64,000 bases of DNA from Prevotella aff. ruminicola Tc2-24 (GCF_900110895.1 NZ_FOIQ01000006.1:124001-188000); one strand, 5' to 3'. Positions 41,167 through 51,368 are shown, counted from the stretch's first letter. Notes: generated by a model from the letters alone, not told the origin. Numbers and translations: made by a program.

Positions 41167-44100
41167 ATGGAAAGACTAAGGAGATTCCTAACGAGCACGC
41201 TGCTCATCTTTGCGAGTACAATAATATACGCGCAAACGGAACTGACGGGTTCTGTCGTCGATGAGAACGGAGAAGGCGTCATCGGTGCCACCGTAAAGGA
41301 GAAAGGAACGACGAGCGGTACTGTTACCGACTTCGACGGGAACTTCAAACTAAAGGTTGAGGCGGGCACCATGCTCGTGGTGAGCTACATTGGCTATGAC
41401 AATGTGGAAGTGGCTGCCGCCCCAGGCATGAAGGTGCAACTGAAAGAGAACGCCAGCGAACTGGCAGAGGTCGTGGTGACGGGTTACCAGAGCCAGCGTA
41501 AGGCCGACCTCACGGGTTCTGTAGCCGTGGTGAAGACCAACGATATGAAGACGTCGAGTGATACCGATCCCATGCGAGCCTTACAAGGTAAGGTGCCGGG
41601 CATGACCATCACCTCGAACGGCTCGCCTGTAGGCACTGGCACCATCCGCATCCGTGGCGGTGGCTCGTTCAACTCGTCACAGGATCCCCTCTTTATTATT
41701 GACGGGGTGCCCACGACCACGAGCCTGAACACCCTGAACATGAACGACATCGAGTCGATGCAGGTATTGAAGGATGCCGCCTCGGCCTCTATCTACGGTA
41801 GCCGCGCTGCCAACGGTGTGATTATCATCACCACCCGAAACGGCAAGAAGGGTGACAAGGTGAAGGTAGACTTCTCGGCCAATCTCACCACCCAGTTCTA
41901 CAATAAGCAGACCATGATGAAGTTGGCCAACACATCGGAATATGCTACTGCCATGGCACAGGCTGCCATGAACGACGGCTTGGACCCCGAGCAGTATGCC
42001 AACAACTACGGGCTGACACTCAACGCTGCCAACGGTAAGCATATTCAAGCCTACGACCCCGCCACGGGACAAATGCGCCAGTTCATTGTGAACGGCCTTT
42101 ACGACGGCTTCATGAACTCTAAGAAGACCATGCGTTTCAGCGACACCGACTGGCTCGACGCAATCAGTCGCACGGGTTTCTTGCAGAGTTACGATCTCAG
42201 TCTCTCGAACGCTACAGAGAAATCATCGGCACTCCTCTCTTTCGGTTATAAGAAGAACAACGGTATCCTGAAATACACCGATTTCGAGAGCTTCTCTGGT
42301 CGCATCAACACCAGCTACAAGGTGAACAAGATCGTGAGCGTGGGTGAGAACGCCACTATCACCTACAGTAACCAGGTGGACTGCCAGCCTCTAGAGAATG
42401 CCCTGAAGATGTCGCCTACACTACCCGTATATGAAGAAGACGGCAAGACCTTCTCAGGCCCTGTAGGTGGTATGAGCGATCGCCAGAACCCCCTACGTGA
42501 GCTCTACCATAACCGCGACAACCGTCTGAAGATGTGGCGCATCTTCGGCAATGCCTATGTCAACCTGCAGCCGGTCAAGGGCCTGACGCTGCGCTCTAAC
42601 TTTGGCCTTGACTACTGGTCGGAGTTTATCCACAGCGTTACCTATACCTGGCACTCTGACGTGGTGAACAACTCTACGCCCTCTGCCAATCTGGGCACTA
42701 AGAACTCCGTGAAGTGGACCTGGTCGAACACAGCCAATTATAAATTCAACATCGGTGCCGACCACAACTTCATCGTGCTGGCCGGTATGGAGCTGCACCG
42801 CGACGTGGAAGAGCGCTCATCGGCTTACGCACAGATGTACGCACTGGAGAACTACGACTACATGTGGCCTGATGCCGCCACGGGCACCCAGCGTGCCGGC
42901 GGTATCCGCGAGGGCTATAACCTGGTATCGTTCTTCGGCAAGCTGGACTACAACTGGAAAGACTTGGTACTCGCTTCGTTCACCATCCGCCGCGACGGTT
43001 CTTCACGCTTCGGTGAGAACAACCGCTATGGTACCTTCCCCGCCTTTACGCTGGGCTACCGTCTCTCCGAGAACTTGAAGCAGGAGTGGATCAATGACCT
43101 GAAGCTCCGCGCCTCATGGGGTGAGACCGGTAACCAGGCTATCTCCAACTACGCTCGCTACGGTCTCTATGCTGCCACATACGGCGGTGGCCGCAACGAG
43201 TCGACAGCCTATGATCTGGCGCTTGCCGGCAGCGGTATCTTCCCTTCTGGCTTCCGCGCCACACAGTCGCAGAACAACAACCTGAAGTGGGAAACGACCG
43301 AACAGTATAACCTCGGTATCGACTTCACCCTCTTCGGCAGCTCCGTCTATGGTACAATGGATGCTTATATCAAGAATGTGAAGGACATGCTCATCAACCC
43401 TGCCTACCTCGGATCGGTGGGTGAGGGCGGCGCCTCGTGGCTCAACGGGCCCAGTCTGCGCAACTGGGGTATGGAGTTCGCTCTGGGTTATCGCGGCACC
43501 ACCGATTTCGGTCTGAAATACAACGTAAACGGCAACCTCGACTTCTTCCGTCAGTGCGTGACCTACCTGCCCGAGACGACCACAGGCTCATACGTTCACA
43601 CCGCCAAGGAGAACCTGGTGGAGGCTAAGAAGCCCTATGGCTCGATTGTAGGTTATGTGGTCGACGGTCTGTTCCAGAATCGTGAAGAGGTGCTGGCTGG
43701 CGGTCAGGAGAACGCCCGCGTGGGTGGTCTGAAATATGCCGACCTCGACGGCAATGGCATCATCAACGAGCAGGACCAGACCTGGATCTTCAATCCTGTA
43801 CCCGATTTCTCATGGGGCTTGAACTTCGAGCTGGGCTACAAGGACTTCGACTTCTCGATGTTCTGGCAGGGTGTCGCTGGACAGGATGTGTATAACGACC
43901 AGAAGTTCCAGACCGATTTCTATAGCATCACCGATGCCGGTTCGAACAAGGGCAACCGTATGCTCGATGCCTGGACAACAGCCAACACAGGCAGCAACAT
44001 TCCCGCTCTGACCACCAACAACGTGGGCAACGAGAACCGCACCTCTACCTATTTCGTGGAAAACGGCTCCTACGCTAAGCTGCGCCAAGTGCAGATAGGC

Positions 44101-44280
44101 TACAACCTGTCTGACAACCTCTTGAAGAAGGTGCGCATGAGCAGTGCACGCGTCTACATCTCTGGGCACAACCTGCTCACCCTGAAGAGCAGCTCTCTGA
44201 CCTGCAGCGACCCCGAGAACCCTCGTTGGATGTATCCTAACAGCACGAGTTTCTCGATTGGTATTCAAACATCATTCTAA
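41167..44280 (+). CDS. SusC-like TonB-dependent fructan transporter
   Basis: Outer-membrane beta-barrel that imports fructan oligosaccharides with its SusD lid. Signal peptide to about residue 22 (IIYAQ), then the carboxypeptidase-like repeat domain (GSVVDENGEGVIGATVKEKG; GTVTDFDGNFKL) to about 95. The plug follows (EVVVTGYQSQRKADLTGSV, LQGKVPGMTITSNGSPV, IRIRGGGSFNSSQDPLFIID, ASIYGSRAANGVIIITT), then the barrel, ending in the aromatic-terminated strand SFSIGIQTSF expected for outer-membrane insertion. 1037 residues is normal. It is followed 20 bp later by the SusD gene. Fructan as substrate is inferred from the GH32, transporter and fructokinase genes downstream. Confidence 0.95.
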   Translation: MERLRRFLTSTLLIFASTIIYAQTELTGSVVDENGEGVIGATVKEKGTTSGTVTDFDGNFKLKVEAGTMLVVSYIGYDNVEVAAAPGMKVQLKENASELAEVVVTGYQSQRKADLTGSVAVVKTNDMKTSSDTDPMRALQGKVPGMTITSNGSPVGTGTIRIRGGGSFNSSQDPLFIIDGVPTTTSLNTLNMNDIESMQVLKDAASASIYGSRAANGVIIITTRNGKKGDKVKVDFSANLTTQFYNKQTMMKLANTSEYATAMAQAAMNDGLDPEQYANNYGLTLNAANGKHIQAYDPATGQMRQFIVNGLYDGFMNSKKTMRFSDTDWLDAISRTGFLQSYDLSLSNATEKSSALLSFGYKKNNGILKYTDFESFSGRINTSYKVNKIVSVGENATITYSNQVDCQPLENALKMSPTLPVYEEDGKTFSGPVGGMSDRQNPLRELYHNRDNRLKMWRIFGNAYVNLQPVKGLTLRSNFGLDYWSEFIHSVTYTWHSDVVNNSTPSANLGTKNSVKWTWSNTANYKFNIGADHNFIVLAGMELHRDVEERSSAYAQMYALENYDYMWPDAATGTQRAGGIREGYNLVSFFGKLDYNWKDLVLASFTIRRDGSSRFGENNRYGTFPAFTLGYRLSENLKQEWINDLKLRASWGETGNQAISNYARYGLYAATYGGGRNESTAYDLALAGSGIFPSGFRATQSQNNNLKWETTEQYNLGIDFTLFGSSVYGTMDAYIKNVKDMLINPAYLGSVGEGGASWLNGPSLRNWGMEFALGYRGTTDFGLKYNVNGNLDFFRQCVTYLPETTTGSYVHTAKENLVEAKKPYGSIVGYVVDGLFQNREEVLAGGQENARVGGLKYADLDGNGIINEQDQTWIFNPVPDFSWGLNFELGYKDFDFSMFWQGVAGQDVYNDQKFQTDFYSITDAGSNKGNRMLDAWTTANTGSNIPALTTNNVGNENRTSTYFVENGSYAKLRQVQIGYNLSDNLLKKVRMSSARVYISGHNLLTLKSSSLTCSDPENPRWMYPNSTSFSIGIQTSF

Positions 44281-44300
44281 TATATAATAAGGTAAAGATT

Positions 44301-46043
44301 ATGAAAGCAATATATAAAACAATCTGTGCAGGACTGATCGTCTGTGGTACGTTGACATCATGCAACGATTTCATCGACGTAGAACCACAGGGCGTCATCA
44401 GTGAAGATCTCGCCATGAGCCAGCCTAATGAAATGGTAACTTCAGCTTATGCCAAACTGGGCGACGACTGGTACACCTATCCGTTTAATCTCTGGCCTTA
44501 TGGCGACGTCTCCTCTGACGATGCCATGAAGGGCGGATCGGGCACCACCGATACCAACTATCATCCTGTGGAAGTATGGTCGACGCTGACAGCCTCGACG
44601 CCCGACCACATGGACGAGCAGTGGTATCACTTCTACTGTAGCATCTCACGCTGCAACCGCGCGCTGGTCTCGCTGGCCGAATACGGGAATGCCAAACTGG
44701 GTGAGGAGAAAACCAAAATCCGCGAGGGCGAGGTGCGCTTCCTCCGCGCTCACTTCTACTTCAAACTCGTCCAGATGTGGTACCAGGTGCCCTGGATCGA
44801 CGAGGAGGTATATAAGAACCACACCGAGGAGCAGACACCCAACACCCAGTTCACCCATGAGGAGCTGATGGACAAGATCGTGGCTGACTTCAAGTTTGCC
44901 TATGATGTGCTACCCGTACAGCAGAGCGAAGGCGGTCGCGCCAACAAGATTGCCGCCGCAGCCTATCTGGCCAAGTGCTACCTGACTATGGCCTGGGGCG
45001 ATGGCTATGAGGCTTCGACCGGTGCCGGCCACATCAACAGCCAGTACATGCAGGAGGTGATAAAGTACACTAACGATGTGAAAAACTCACCATACGGCTA
45101 CCTGGAGGATTTCGGAGATATCTTCCTGCCGGAGTACAAAAACTCGAAGGAGAGTGTCTTCGCCGTACAGCACAGCGACTATCAGGACGATAATACCCTT
45201 TACGGACGCGCCAACTGGAGCAACATGCTCAATGGCTGCTGGCAGATATGGTCGTGCGGATGGGACTTCCACAAGCCCACGCAGAACCTCGTCAACGCCT
45301 TCAAGACCCGTGACGGACTGCCCATGTTTGACGACTACAACGATGAGATTGCCTATCCTATCAACGGTGTGCCTACTGCCCAGAAATGGGATCCGCGCCT
45401 TTTCCATACCGTCGGTATGCCCACTTTCCCCTACAAGTACGAAGCCGAGTACACCATGACCAAGGACAACAGTCGCACACCGAACACTTACGGCTACTAT
45501 ACCTCACTGAAGGAGGTGCCGCAGCGTTCGAAAGGAGAGACCTTCGACAATCCCTGGCAGGCCTTCGCCATGAACGACTATGTGCTGCGCTACACCGATG
45601 TGATGCTGATGCGTGCTGAAGCCCTCATTGAGACAGGACAACTGGAGGAAGCCCGTACCATTATCAACGACATCCGCCAGCGTGCCAAGAACAGCATCGC
45701 CAAGCATATCCAATATGCCGCCAACCAGTGCGACATTGCCCTCTATCCTGCCAGCTATTTCTCTAATAAGGAACAGGCCCGCAAGTGCCTGCAGTGGGAA
45801 CGACGCTTAGAACTGGCCATGGAGAACGGCCGCTACTTCGACCTGCGCCGCTGGGGCATCGCCTCGCAGACGCTTAACAAGTTCTTTGACAAGGAGAAGG
45901 ATGCCATCTACGACGGTCAGACTTACGCCCAGTATTATAAGGACGCCCACTATACGCCCGCAAAGAACGAGTACTTCCCCCTGCCCTACATCCAGCTCTA
46001 CTACGTGCCAGGGCTCTATACTCAGAATAAAGGATATAATTAA
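44301..46043 (+). CDS. SusD-like surface glycan-binding lipoprotein
   Basis: Cell-surface partner of the SusC transporter, closing over its pore with bound oligosaccharide. Lipoprotein signal with Cys at 21 (TLTSC), followed by NDFIDVEPQGVISED, the usual SusD opening. The helical TPR-like scaffold and RagB/SusD C-terminal region are visible: EVRFLRAHFYFKLVQMWYQV, KIAAAAYLAKCYLTMAWGDG, YTDVMLMRAEALIETGQLEE, REL-type WERRLELAMENGRYFDLRRW, and the terminal YIQLYYVPGLYTQNKGYN. 580 residues. Second gene of the fructan locus. Confidence 0.95.
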   Translation: MKAIYKTICAGLIVCGTLTSCNDFIDVEPQGVISEDLAMSQPNEMVTSAYAKLGDDWYTYPFNLWPYGDVSSDDAMKGGSGTTDTNYHPVEVWSTLTASTPDHMDEQWYHFYCSISRCNRALVSLAEYGNAKLGEEKTKIREGEVRFLRAHFYFKLVQMWYQVPWIDEEVYKNHTEEQTPNTQFTHEELMDKIVADFKFAYDVLPVQQSEGGRANKIAAAAYLAKCYLTMAWGDGYEASTGAGHINSQYMQEVIKYTNDVKNSPYGYLEDFGDIFLPEYKNSKESVFAVQHSDYQDDNTLYGRANWSNMLNGCWQIWSCGWDFHKPTQNLVNAFKTRDGLPMFDDYNDEIAYPINGVPTAQKWDPRLFHTVGMPTFPYKYEAEYTMTKDNSRTPNTYGYYTSLKEVPQRSKGETFDNPWQAFAMNDYVLRYTDVMLMRAEALIETGQLEEARTIINDIRQRAKNSIAKHIQYAANQCDIALYPASYFSNKEQARKCLQWERRLELAMENGRYFDLRRWGIASQTLNKFFDKEKDAIYDGQTYAQYYKDAHYTPAKNEYFPLPYIQLYYVPGLYTQNKGYN

Positions 46044-46050
46044 AGTGGGG

Positions 46051-46092
46051 AGTTAAGAGTTAAGAATTAAGTATTAAGAATTAAGAGTTATG
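46051..46092 (+). repeat. Six-unit heptanucleotide tandem repeat overlapping a start codon
   Basis: Six 7-bp units: AGTTAAG, AGTTAAG, AATTAAG, TATTAAG, AATTAAG, AGTTATG. The last contains the ATG of the following lipoprotein gene. It fills almost the whole 46-bp gap after the SusD gene. Confidence 0.85.
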
Positions 46093-47586
46093 AAAAAGAT
46101 ATCTATCATTATAATGGCGATGTGCGCACTTATCCTGACCGCTTGTCAGGATAAGGACATCGACCGCAAGACCATGATCCTCTCGGCTCCCGATGCCGCA
46201 CAAATCACCGGTGCCTTGAATGGCGATGACTACACCTGGACATGGTCTGCCCAGACAGAGCAGATGCAGGTCAGCATCTATCGCAACGGCACGCTCTCAG
46301 TCAGCGAGACCGTCAGCGGCAACAGCTATACACAGAAGGACGTGCCAACGAACGTGCCATTTGAGTATGTCTTCAAACTTACCGACGGCACCAATTTCTC
46401 TACTGGCGTTATCAAAAACTATCTGCGTGAAGGTGCCACCAGCATCAGCGGTGTGCAGATGTCGCAGGTGGATAAGGCTGGCGGCTACGATGCCCTCGTA
46501 GAGTGGAACAAGACTGCCGATGCCACCGGCATCAAGTTCTCCGCTACCAATGGCAAACAGACCATCAATGAGACTCTCCCTGGCACAGCCACTTCCTATA
46601 CGATCTCCGACGTAAAGACTGGCGACACTTGGGAAGTCACCCTGACTGCTGTGAACGATAAGGGTACAGCCCTCTCGACCCGCTCATCACTTCGCATCGG
46701 TAAGACTGCCATCGGCTTCCTGAGTGTCTATGCCTCGCCTGAAGAACTGGTTGCCAATGGTGATGACGACGAGGCCTCGGCCTGGCTCTGGCTCCACGAG
46801 ACCTATCCGACGGCTCAGTTCGTGCCTTTCACCAGCATCAACTCTGCTGATGTCATCGAACCCTATCGCGTGCTCTTCTGGCTTCGCGACCTAGAGGGTG
46901 TCAGCGAGAGCGACGTTTGGAATATACCCACCGACGTAGAGGCCGCCACGCCCATCATCCGCGAGTGGTACAAGGCTGGCGGTAGCCTCCTGCTCTGGAG
47001 TCACGCCACCGTCTATGCTGGTCATCTCGGACGCCTCAATCTCGACGACATGAAAAACAACGACCATGCCTTCGGTTTCGGCTTCGGCGGCATTAACAAT
47101 GACGTTTGGAAGATGGCTGTCGAACTGTATCCCGACCATAAGTTCAAGAAAGATCACTCCTCGCACCCCATCTACAAGGGTCTGGAGGTGGAGACAACCG
47201 CCGATACGAAGCTTATCGCCTTCAAGGGACCAGGCTGGACGGAAGACCACAACTGCCTCTACTTCAATCTTCCCAGTCTCTTGACAGGTATCGGCAATAG
47301 CGAAGAGGCCTGCTACACCCAGTGTACCCAGACCTATGGTATCTATCCGCTCGGCACATGGGATGGTCAGATATGGTGGATCAGTCAGATGAACGTCTGG
47401 GAAGCCCAACAGGGCAACACAGACTTCCAGGGTACGCTACTCTGCATCGGTAACGGTGGCTGCGAGTTCTCGATGAAGAATGCCGATGGCACGCCCGACA
47501 AGAGTGCCCACCCGAAGAATAACATCTATCAGGACAATATCCTCACCCTCGCGAAAAACTCCTTGGAGTATCTGAAAACACGATAA
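46090..47586 (+). CDS. Surface lipoprotein of the fructan locus, DUF4960-like (SusE position)
   Basis: Probably a surface fructan-binding protein. Lipoprotein signal with Cys at 19 (LILTAC), followed by QDKDID, an acidic stretch fitting surface export. Two Ig/fibronectin-like domains appear to cover about 30-210 (YTWTWSAQTEQMQVSIYRNG; YDALVEWNKTADATGIKFSA). A larger C-terminal domain (about 210-498: FLSVYASPEELVANGDDDEA, AWLWLHETYP, GSLLLWSHATVYAGHLGRL, GTLLCIGNGGCEFSMKN) resembles DUF4960, which I recall from Bacteroides fructan loci. Carbohydrate binding is inferred from position after susD. The many Trp/Tyr residues in the C-terminal domain are compatible with it. Confidence 0.8.
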   Translation: MKKISIIIMAMCALILTACQDKDIDRKTMILSAPDAAQITGALNGDDYTWTWSAQTEQMQVSIYRNGTLSVSETVSGNSYTQKDVPTNVPFEYVFKLTDGTNFSTGVIKNYLREGATSISGVQMSQVDKAGGYDALVEWNKTADATGIKFSATNGKQTINETLPGTATSYTISDVKTGDTWEVTLTAVNDKGTALSTRSSLRIGKTAIGFLSVYASPEELVANGDDDEASAWLWLHETYPTAQFVPFTSINSADVIEPYRVLFWLRDLEGVSESDVWNIPTDVEAATPIIREWYKAGGSLLLWSHATVYAGHLGRLNLDDMKNNDHAFGFGFGGINNDVWKMAVELYPDHKFKKDHSSHPIYKGLEVETTADTKLIAFKGPGWTEDHNCLYFNLPSLLTGIGNSEEACYTQCTQTYGIYPLGTWDGQIWWISQMNVWEAQQGNTDFQGTLLCIGNGGCEFSMKNADGTPDKSAHPKNNIYQDNILTLAKNSLEYLKTR

Positions 47587-47592
47587 AATATG

Positions 47593-47600
47593 TAAATTTG
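47593..47600 (+). promoter_or_regulatory. Possible internal promoter before the GH32 gene
   Basis: TAAATTTG followed by C, 7 bp after the lipoprotein stop and 25 nt before the GH32 start, matching the -7 consensus and the box-to-ATG distances seen elsewhere. It may give GH32, transporter and kinase a second transcript. Confidence 0.5.
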
Positions 47601-47625
47601 CAGCAGAAACTTAAAACAAACGAAT

Positions 47626-49299
47626 ATGAAGAGACTCATGATGATGACTGCCCTACTGATGGCGGTGACAGTGAAGGCCCAAGGTCCAATGATCCTGGGA
47701 GATAATCATGCCATGCTACGGGTGAAGCAGGGAACAAAGTATCTGCTGCTGCCCGTGCAGGAGAAGGAAGAGAATGCGAACATTGCCGTGCTCGACATAC
47801 GTAACGAGATGGTACAACGGCTGAACGTCCGTCTGGCCGTGGACAAAGTGGATTATTTCGTTCCTTTCGAAATCAGGAACGGACAACTGTTAGATATCAC
47901 CTTTCATGCTGACAAGAGGACGACAGGAGCCATGAAGGATTTCGTGTGTTGGAAGGAGATGAAGTACTCGGACACCTTCGACACGACAAACCGCGAACGC
48001 TTCCGTCCACGATATCACCACACGCCGTTGTATGGCTGGATGAATGATCCGAACGGTATGTTCTATAAGGATGGCGTGTGGCACCTGTACTATCAGTATA
48101 ACCCCTATGGCTCACAGTGGGAGAACATGAGTTGGGGGCACTCCACCTCGCGCGACCTGATTCACTGGGATGCTCAGCCGCTGGCCATCGAGAGCGACTG
48201 GCTGGGAGCCATCTTCTCGGGCAGTGCCATCGTTGACAAGGACCATACGACAGGATTCGGCCGCAATGCGGTCGTAGCTATGTACACGTCGGCTGGAGCC
48301 GCTCAGACGCAGAGCATCGCCTACAGTACCGACGGCGGACAGACATTCACTAAGTATGCCGGTAATCCTGTCATTACCTTCAACGCCCCTGACTTCCGCG
48401 ACCCCAAAGTATTCTGGCACGAGCCTACAAGCAAATGGATGGTGGTGCTGGCAGTGGGACAGGAAGTGCAGTTCTACAGTTCCAAGAACTTGAAAGAATG
48501 GAAGTACGAGAGTTCATTTGGTCGTGAATACGGCAACCACGATGGCGTATGGGAATGTCCCGATATGCTTTGCTTCGGCGAAAAGTGGGTACTGCTGCTC
48601 AACATCAATCCCGGTGGACCTTTCGGTGGCTCGGCTACGCAGTACTTCGTTGGGCGGTTCGACGGCCACACCTTTACGTGCGAGGACAATCCCTCAGAGA
48701 CGAAATGGATGGATTACGGCAAGGATCATTATGCTACCGTCACCTTCCACAATGCTCCCGAAGGCCGCATCGTAGCACTGCCCTGGATGAGCAACTGGCA
48801 GTATGCCAACCAAGTGCCCACCCAGCAGTTCCGCTCAGCCAATGGATTGCCCCGTGACTTGGGTATAAAGACCATTGGCGGCGAGACCATCCTGACCTGC
48901 ATCCCCTCGAAAGAGGTGATGGCCCTGCGTGGCAAGAAAGTAAAGCAGCCGACGGAGGCCTGCGAGATCGTCATCGACATGAAAAGCTCGACCGACATCG
49001 TCCTGTCTAATGCCAAGGGTGAGCAGGTCACGATGCACTACGATGCCCAGAAGCAGGAGTTCAAGATGGATCGCACGAAGAGCGGCGACGTGAGCTTCAG
49101 TGAGGCTTTCCCTTGTGAGACCGCTGCTCCCACCTTCGGTAGCATCAAGCAGTTGCGTCTTTTCATCGACCGCTGTTCCATCGAGGCCTTCGACGCAGAA
49201 GGAAAGATGGTGATGACCAACCTTGTATTCCCCTCAGAGCCCTACAACACCATAAAGGTAAAGGGCGGTAAGACAACCATCTACCAACTTGATAAATAA
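47626..49299 (+). CDS. GH32 fructanase (levanase/inulinase type)
   Basis: Hydrolyses beta-fructan oligosaccharides to fructose. Signal peptide to about residue 19 (AVTVKAQG), not a lipoprotein, so more likely periplasmic than surface. About 100 N-terminal residues of beta structure precede the five-bladed propeller, which has all three GH32 landmarks: YGWMNDPNGMFY (nucleophile Asp, about 140), FRDPKVFW (transition-state Asp, about 261) and VWECPDMLC (acid/base Glu, about 310). A C-terminal beta-sandwich ends the protein at 557. Levan versus inulin preference cannot be told from sequence. It is the only GH32 in the locus, so no separate endo-levanase is visible here. Confidence 0.94.
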   Translation: MKRLMMMTALLMAVTVKAQGPMILGDNHAMLRVKQGTKYLLLPVQEKEENANIAVLDIRNEMVQRLNVRLAVDKVDYFVPFEIRNGQLLDITFHADKRTTGAMKDFVCWKEMKYSDTFDTTNRERFRPRYHHTPLYGWMNDPNGMFYKDGVWHLYYQYNPYGSQWENMSWGHSTSRDLIHWDAQPLAIESDWLGAIFSGSAIVDKDHTTGFGRNAVVAMYTSAGAAQTQSIAYSTDGGQTFTKYAGNPVITFNAPDFRDPKVFWHEPTSKWMVVLAVGQEVQFYSSKNLKEWKYESSFGREYGNHDGVWECPDMLCFGEKWVLLLNINPGGPFGGSATQYFVGRFDGHTFTCEDNPSETKWMDYGKDHYATVTFHNAPEGRIVALPWMSNWQYANQVPTQQFRSANGLPRDLGIKTIGGETILTCIPSKEVMALRGKKVKQPTEACEIVIDMKSSTDIVLSNAKGEQVTMHYDAQKQEFKMDRTKSGDVSFSEAFPCETAAPTFGSIKQLRLFIDRCSIEAFDAEGKMVMTNLVFPSEPYNTIKVKGGKTTIYQLDK

Positions 49300-49318
49300 A
49301 AACAGACCATCGTTCATT

Positions 49319-50479
49319 ATGAATAAAACTAGTAAACTCGCCCTCATCCCCGTGATGCTCTGCTTCTTCTGCATGGGCTTCGTGGACTTGGTGGGCATCG
49401 CCTCCAACTATGTGAAGGCCGACCTGGCCCTGAGCGACTCCGTGGCCAACGTATTCCCCTCGTTAGTATTCTTCTGGTTCCTCATCTTCAGTGTTCCCAC
49501 GGGCATGCTGATGAACAGGATTGGCCGTAAGAAGACTGTGCTGCTCTCGCTTGTGGTGACAGTCGTGTCTCTGCTTTTGCCGCTGTTTGATGAGTCGTTC
49601 GGCATCATGCTTGTGGCCTTCTCACTGCTAGGCATCGGCAACGCTCTGATGCAGACATCGCTCAACCCGTTAGTATCGACCGTGATGGGCGGCGGTAACC
49701 TGGCTTCTACGCTCACTTTTGGACAGTTCATCAAGGCCATCGCCTCGTTCTCTGCTCCCTATCTCGCCATGTGGGGTGCCACGATGGTCATTCCTGAATT
49801 CGGACTGAACTGGCGTGTGCTGTTCGGAATCTTCTTGATCGTTGGAATATTGTCATCGATTCTGCTCCTCATCACGTCTATTGACGAACCAGCCATTGAG
49901 GGCAAGCCTTCCACGTTTGTGGAGTGTTTCAAACTCCTGGGCACCCCCATCGTGCTGCTGTCGTTCTTTGGCATCATGTGCCATGTGGGCATCGACGTGG
50001 GTACGAACACGACGGCGCCGAAGATCCTCATGGAACGACTAAGTATGACGCTCAACGAGGCAGCCTTTGCCACGAGCCTCTACTTCATCTTCCGTACCAT
50101 CGGCTGTCTGACGGGTTCGTTCTTTCTCCGCGTACTCAAGATGCGAACGTTCTTCATCATCTCGGCGGTGATGATGGCGCTATCGATGTGTGGTCTGTTC
50201 TTCGGCACGCAGCAATGGATGCTCTACATCGCTATCGCATTGGTGGGCTACGGCAATTCGAACATCTTCTCCATGTGCTTCGCCACTGCCCTCGAATCGA
50301 TGCCCGAGAAGCAGAACGAGGTCTCGGGCCTCATGATCATGGGCTTATTCGGCGGCACGATCTTCCCCCTGCTCATGGGTTTCATGAGCGACGCCATGGG
50401 ACAGGCCGGAGCCGTGCTGGTGATGGCTGTCGGTGTCCTCTACCTCTTTACGTATATCAAACAAATAAAGACCACATAA
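49319..50479 (+). CDS. MFS sugar permease, probable fructose:H+ symporter
   Basis: Inner-membrane transporter of the major facilitator superfamily, FucP/GluP-like, likely carrying fructose released by GH32 into the cytoplasm. I choose ATG 49319 (MNKTSKLALIPVMLCFFCMG); the earlier ATG at 49289 overlaps the GH32 gene by 11 bp. Product about 386 residues with roughly 12 hydrophobic segments. The family opening FCMGFVDLVGIASNYVK and the loop motif GMLMNRIGRKKTVLL (MFS signature between helices 2 and 3) are clear. It sits 4 bp before the fructokinase gene, so import and phosphorylation are coupled. Confidence 0.88.
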   Translation: MNKTSKLALIPVMLCFFCMGFVDLVGIASNYVKADLALSDSVANVFPSLVFFWFLIFSVPTGMLMNRIGRKKTVLLSLVVTVVSLLLPLFDESFGIMLVAFSLLGIGNALMQTSLNPLVSTVMGGGNLASTLTFGQFIKAIASFSAPYLAMWGATMVIPEFGLNWRVLFGIFLIVGILSSILLLITSIDEPAIEGKPSTFVECFKLLGTPIVLLSFFGIMCHVGIDVGTNTTAPKILMERLSMTLNEAAFATSLYFIFRTIGCLTGSFFLRVLKMRTFFIISAVMMALSMCGLFFGTQQWMLYIAIALVGYGNSNIFSMCFATALESMPEKQNEVSGLMIMGLFGGTIFPLLMGFMSDAMGQAGAVLVMAVGVLYLFTYIKQIKTT

Positions 50480-50483
50480 AACT

Positions 50484-51368
50484 ATGAATCAGAAACGTTA
50501 TGTAGTAGGACTCGGTGAGGTCCTGTGGGACGTACTGCCCGAAGGCAAGAAACTAGGTGGTGCCCCTGCCAATTTCGCCTATCATGCAGGACAATTCCTG
50601 GGTAGTGACTACACGATCGCTATCAGTGCGCTGGGAAAGGACAAACTGGCCGACGAGACCATTGAGGCTCTGAAGGAGCATGGTCTGAACAATCTGCTGC
50701 CCCGTGTACCTTATCCTACTGGAACAGTACAGGTGCAGCTCGACGAACAGGGCATCCCCACATATGACATCAAAGAGAACGTCGCATGGGACAATATCCC
50801 TTTCGATGACGACATCCAACAAATAGCCCGCAACTGTCGGGCCGTTTGTTTCGGCTCATTAGCCCAGCGCAACGTGGTGAGCCGTGAGACCATTCAAAAA
50901 TTCCTTGATGCCACGCCCGATGACTGCATAAAGATCTTTGACATCAACCTGCGCCAGCAGTTCTATACGCAGGAGATTCTGCGTGAGTCGTTCCAGCGCT
51001 GCAACATCCTGAAGATAAACGATGAGGAACTGGTGCTCATCGGCCGCATGTTCGGTTATCCTGGCCTCGACATCGAGAACAAATGCTGGCTCATCCTGGG
51101 CAAGTACAATCTCGACATGCTTGTACTCACATGCGGCACTAACGGTAGCTATGTATTCACCCCAGGTCACATTTCCTTCCAGGAAACGCCTAAGGTCAAT
51201 GTGGCCGATACGGTAGGCGCAGGCGACTCCTTCACCGGCTCATTCGTGGGTAGTATCCTTAATGGCAAGTCTGTGCCCGAGGCTCATCGCACCGCCGTTC
51301 AGGTCTCTGCCTACGTCTGTACCCAAAACGGAGCCATGCCCAGCTACCCAGAAGAACTGCTGCAATAA
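50484..51368 (+). CDS. Fructokinase (PfkB family)
   Basis: Phosphorylates imported fructose to fructose-6-phosphate for glycolysis; cytoplasmic. PfkB landmarks: VGLGEVLWDVLPEGKKLGGA and APANFAYHAGQFL at the N-terminus (sugar-binding Gly-Gly), DINLRQQFY near residue 153, INDEELVLIG, LTCGTNGSY, and the anion-hole/catalytic motif ADTVGAGDSFTGSFVG near residue 245 with the catalytic Asp. 294 residues, as usual. Last gene of the fructan locus. No terminator is obvious right after it. Confidence 0.93.
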   Translation: MNQKRYVVGLGEVLWDVLPEGKKLGGAPANFAYHAGQFLGSDYTIAISALGKDKLADETIEALKEHGLNNLLPRVPYPTGTVQVQLDEQGIPTYDIKENVAWDNIPFDDDIQQIARNCRAVCFGSLAQRNVVSRETIQKFLDATPDDCIKIFDINLRQQFYTQEILRESFQRCNILKINDEELVLIGRMFGYPGLDIENKCWLILGKYNLDMLVLTCGTNGSYVFTPGHISFQETPKVNVADTVGAGDSFTGSFVGSILNGKSVPEAHRTAVQVSAYVCTQNGAMPSYPEELLQ

